DNA of 64,000 nt, taken from assembly GCA_003213495.1 (NCBI GenBank), contig QCMW01000001.1, positions 1 through 64,000 on the forward strand, given 5' to 3'. The translations under genes and the position numbers were made by a program. The stretch comes from SAR86 cluster bacterium AG-422-O05. GTDB lineage: Bacteria > Pseudomonadota > Gammaproteobacteria > Magnimaribacterales > D2472. Shown piece after piece: positions 61,309 through 64,000 of the stretch. The notes under the pieces are model-generated. The model ran no database searches and was not told the DNA's origin. It saw nothing but the letters and a program-made list of their open reading frames with translations. The number at the start of each line of letters is the position of its first letter. Position 1 is the first letter of the stretch.

Positions 61309-61985
61309 AGCTCATTGCCCTCTTCAGAGATTCCTGGCAGCATGGGCACAAAAGAAACATCATCAAATTCTTCTTCATTGATTTCATTTTTTTCATTTAC
61401 CGAAATTACATTAAGTTTTTGATCTTTACCACCTACTGGTATGACCAATTTTGCATTTGGCTTAAGAGCGGAAACTAAATCATCTGGGAAAACCCTTGGT
61501 GCCGCTGCACATAAAATACCATCATATTTAATATTTTTTTTCCAATCTTGATATCCATCGCCGTGTTTGAAAAATACATTATCTATACTTAGATTTGATA
61601 AATTTTTTTTTGCCTCTTCAACCAATGGCTTTATTCTTTCGATTGCATCTACTTTTTCACTAAAAAATGATAAAACTGCTGATTGGTAGCCACAGCCAGA
61701 ACCAAGTTCTAATATGTTTTCAAAAATTTTGCCTCTTGAATTTGTATGAGATATTAATAACTCAGTCATTCTTGCAACAATGTAAGGCTGAGAAATTGTC
61801 TGGCCATATTGAATCGACCATGATCTATTTTCATATGCTCTAGACCACAGAGCTTCTTCAATGAACAGGTGTCTTGGAACTTGTGACATAGCGTCAAGAA
61901 CTCTAAAGTCTTTGATACCCATATCAAGAAGATTTTCTATCATATCCTCTCGGACTCTTCTAAATGTAAAACCTGAGCTATTCAT
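61305..61985 (-). CDS. pcm: Protein-L-isoaspartate O-methyltransferase Pcm
   Basis: SAM-dependent repair of isoaspartyl residues in proteins. The 226-aa protein has FIEEALWSRAYENRSWSIQY with TISQPYIVARMTE, the SAM motif LELGSGCGYQSAVLSF, and the CAAAPRVFPD segment. It overlaps surE by 8 bases, the conserved surE-pcm pair. Confidence 0.95.
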   Translation of the reverse strand: MNSSGFTFRRVREDMIENLLDMGIKDFRVLDAMSQVPRHLFIEEALWSRAYENRSWSIQYGQTISQPYIVARMTELLISHTNSRGKIFENILELGSGCGYQSAVLSFFSEKVDAIERIKPLVEEAKKNLSNLSIDNVFFKHGDGYQDWKKNIKYDGILCAAAPRVFPDDLVSALKPNAKLVIPVGGKDQKLNVISVNEKNEINEEEFDDVSFVPMLPGISEEGNEL

Positions 61986-62724
61986 TCAAAACTTCAGTTA
62001 TTTCTTCAATAAAATTTCCAGAATTTAAACTGTAATCTAATACAGATAAGGATACATAACCATTTTTAACAGCTTCGGCATCTGTCATATATTTATCCTC
62101 TAAGGGCTCACCAGATAAATTATATTTGAACCTATATGAATTTGACGATGAATTATCAACCCTGATTGGCTTAGCAGGAACATCTCTTTTGGATAATCCG
62201 GTAGCTAAAACTCCTTTGAATTCGTTTTGATCAATATCAGGAAAATTAATATTAATAACTTTGCCTACAAATGCTCTTGATGAAATTAGTTTTTCGACTA
62301 ATTCAACTGATTTTTTAGAAATAAAATTTATGTCTTTTGCATTATAGGAGGCAACTGAAATTGCAATTGGAGGATACTTCAGATTTCTTCCACCAATAGC
62401 AGCTCCTACAGTACCTGAATATAGAACATCATTACCAATATTTGCACCATGGTTTATACCTGAAATTACAATATCAAATTCAAAATCAACGATGCTCAAT
62501 AATCCCAAATAACTACAGTCTGCAGGTGTTCCGTCAACAGCGTAAATTTTATCGTCTAATTTAGTAACTTCTATCTCATTTAAATATGATATTGCAGCAC
62601 TCATTCCGCTACAATTATTTTTTGGAGCAACTATCCAAACCTCGTGGTTTTTTGATAACTCTTTACAAAGACTTTTTATATTTTCAGCATCATAACCATC
62701 ATCATTTGTTAACAATATTTTCAT
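61978..62724 (-). CDS. surE: 5'/3'-nucleotidase SurE
   Basis: Metal-dependent survival phosphatase on nucleoside monophosphates. The 248-aa protein has KILLTNDDGYDAENI with the metal Asp pair, and ISGINHGANIGNDVLYSGTVGAA. truD, often between ispF and surE, is missing. It overlaps ispDF by 4 bases (ATGA). Confidence 0.96.
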   Translation of the reverse strand: MKILLTNDDGYDAENIKSLCKELSKNHEVWIVAPKNNCSGMSAAISYLNEIEVTKLDDKIYAVDGTPADCSYLGLLSIVDFEFDIVISGINHGANIGNDVLYSGTVGAAIGGRNLKYPPIAISVASYNAKDINFISKKSVELVEKLISSRAFVGKVININFPDIDQNEFKGVLATGLSKRDVPAKPIRVDNSSSNSYRFKYNLSGEPLEDKYMTDAEAVKNGYVSLSVLDYSLNSGNFIEEITEVLNE

Positions 62725-63866
62725 AACTTTTCTTTTAAATTAACGAGACTTTGAACAGCAATTGCTTTGTTTTCACCAATAATACCAATTTGCTCAGAAG
62801 TCGTTGCTTTCAAGCCTATTTTTGAAACTGGTATTTTGAAGATCTCAGACAATTTATTCAAAATTTGCTCTCTCCATGGATTAATTTTTGGATATTCACA
62901 AATTATAGTTGTATCAATATTAAATATCTCAAGATTTTTTTTATCAAGGATATTAAGACAATGATTAATGATTTTTCGGCTATCTAGATTTTTATTTTTT
63001 GGATCTTTATCAGAAAAAAATAATCCTATGTCACCTGAGCCAGTGGCTCCAAGAATTGAGTCTGCAATTGAATGCAGCAATACGTCACCATCAGAATGTG
63101 CAACAATTCTATAGTTACAATCAATCTTACAACCTCCTAATATTATTCCATCTCCATTTTCGTATCTATGCAAGTCAAATCCAATTCCACTTATGTTCAA
63201 AAAGTTATTCAGCATTTCTAAATCACTTTTTTCAGTTATTTTTATATTTGATCTTCTTCCTTTGACTTTTGATAATGATAAATTTGAATACTCAATTGCA
63301 TAAGATTCATCAGGACATTCAACTTCGTCTTTTATGCATTTATTTAATGAGTTACAGAGATCTTCTAGCCTGCATATCTGAGGAGTTTGAACTAAAAGAA
63401 ATTTATCCTTATCTTTTGTGATGTCATTCTCACCAACAATCTTAATTGAATCATAAACAGGTGTATATAAAAATGAACAACTTACATTTTTATTTAAAAT
63501 ATCTTTATACAAATTAGCAATATCCGCTTCAGAAATATTTGGTCTTACGGCATCATGAGTTATTACAAACTCAAAGTCTTTGTAATCAAGAGCTAGAGCA
63601 TTCTTAATAGAATCCTGTCTTGAATCTCCTCCATGAACAAATTCAACTTTTTTAGAATTGTAAAAATCCTGTTTTTCAATAAATTCATCATTTTTAGAAA
63701 TTGCTATTATTACTTGCTTAACATATTTTGATACCAGAAAAGGATAAACTGAATTTTCAATAACTGACTTTCCATTTAATTTCATGTATTGCTTAGGTGT
63801 GTCGCCTCCAAACCTTTCTCCGGAACCAGCAGCAGCAATTATTACTAATAAACTATTTTCTTTCAT
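62721..63866 (-). CDS. ispDF: Bifunctional IspD-IspF MEP-pathway enzyme
   Basis: A single 381-aa protein. Residues 1-225 are IspD (CDP-ME synthase: AAAGSGERFGGDTPKQYMKL, FVITHDAVRPNI); residues about 230-381 are IspF (MEcPP synthase: GIGFDLHRYENGDGIILGG, AHSDGDVLLHSIADSILGA). Separate genes are usual in gammaproteobacteria; fusion is typical of alpha- and epsilonproteobacteria, where it does steps 3 and 5 of the pathway. Overlaps ftsB by 14 bases. Confidence 0.95.
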   Translation of the reverse strand: MKENSLLVIIAAAGSGERFGGDTPKQYMKLNGKSVIENSVYPFLVSKYVKQVIIAISKNDEFIEKQDFYNSKKVEFVHGGDSRQDSIKNALALDYKDFEFVITHDAVRPNISEADIANLYKDILNKNVSCSFLYTPVYDSIKIVGENDITKDKDKFLLVQTPQICRLEDLCNSLNKCIKDEVECPDESYAIEYSNLSLSKVKGRRSNIKITEKSDLEMLNNFLNISGIGFDLHRYENGDGIILGGCKIDCNYRIVAHSDGDVLLHSIADSILGATGSGDIGLFFSDKDPKNKNLDSRKIINHCLNILDKKNLEIFNIDTTIICEYPKINPWREQILNKLSEIFKIPVSKIGLKATTSEQIGIIGENKAIAVQSLVNLKEKL

Positions 63867-64000
63867 CTTCTTCTATTTCATCTTCTTTGAAGGTAATAAA
63901 TTCCTCTTCAGGATAAGTAAGATTCAATTTTTCTCTTGCAAAATTTTCTATATGATCGTTTGAATCTTGTGCATTTTGGATTTCAAATTCTAAAATTTCA
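63853..64000 (-). CDS. ftsB: C-terminal end of divisome protein FtsB (runs off window)
   Basis: The last 48 residues of a protein whose start lies beyond the window. It is polar with helical spacing (EILEFEIQNAQDSNDHIENF), then the short ARE-KLNLTYPEEEFITF block that resembles the ARNELGMVKPGETFY end of FtsB, plus an acidic tail (EDEIEEDERK). It lies next to ispD as ftsB does in E. coli. The identity rests on synteny and this short match. Confidence 0.7.
   Translation of the reverse strand, partial: EILEFEIQNAQDSNDHIENFAREKLNLTYPEEEFITFKEDEIEEDERK

Overview
This window is a compact, AT-rich stretch of bacterial chromosome. Nearly all of it is coding, and many genes overlap by 1-30 bases or abut. 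Gene content and order are gammaproteobacterial: dapA-bamC-purC, iscRSUA-fdx-iscX-ndk-rlmN-rodZ-ispG-hisS-yfgM-bamB-der, sdhCDAB-sucAB-lpd-sucCD, ybgC-tolQRAB-pal-cpoB-tRNA-Lys and ftsB-ispDF-surE-pcm. The AT-rich composition, minimal intergenic space, nickel superoxide dismutase and shortened or missing helper genes suggest a free-living, streamlined marine gammaproteobacterium, possibly SAR86-like. That last step is inference; no 16S gene is present.

Layout. 1-2040: the rpsP-rimM-trmD translation operon (minus) with a partial downstream gene that may be ftsY. 2145-3970: divergent ypjD-like and corB genes. 3960-4848: a nickel SOD cassette made of a small His-rich membrane protein, sodN and sodX. 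4952-6908: groES-groEL. 6981-16270: a long minus-strand run with a VanZ-like protein, ampG-ampD (muropeptide recycling), ispH-lspA-ileS-ribF-murJ and msrB. 16319-18965: a small accessory patch with a winged-helix protein, a hexapeptide acyltransferase that appears to start at AUU, and a MATE exporter.

18940-29732: the complete succinate dehydrogenase, 2-oxoglutarate dehydrogenase and succinyl-CoA synthetase genes in one transcription direction. 29826-43293: der to dapA, including the ISC iron-sulfur operon, which lacks hscB and hscA but keeps an IscR binding site. 43358-48723: bcp, a periplasmic asparaginase-like hydrolase, a PerM-like protein, BepA and a nucleotide-transporter-like protein. 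48740-53387: tRNA-Lys and the whole Tol-Pal system.

53365-64000: a PD-(D/E)XK nuclease where ruvCAB normally sits, then yebC, aspS, an FmdB-type zinc ribbon, a proS lacking its editing insertion, a thiolase, recA under a near-perfect LexA operator, fdxA, a DUF368 lipid-carrier transporter, pcm, surE, a fused ispDF and the end of ftsB.

No phage, insertion sequence, CRISPR array or rRNA gene was seen. The points most worth following are the ruvCAB replacement, the His-rich protein coupled to nickel SOD, the AUU-start acyltransferase, the ISC operon without HscBA, the minimal ProS and the acidic-tailed S16.
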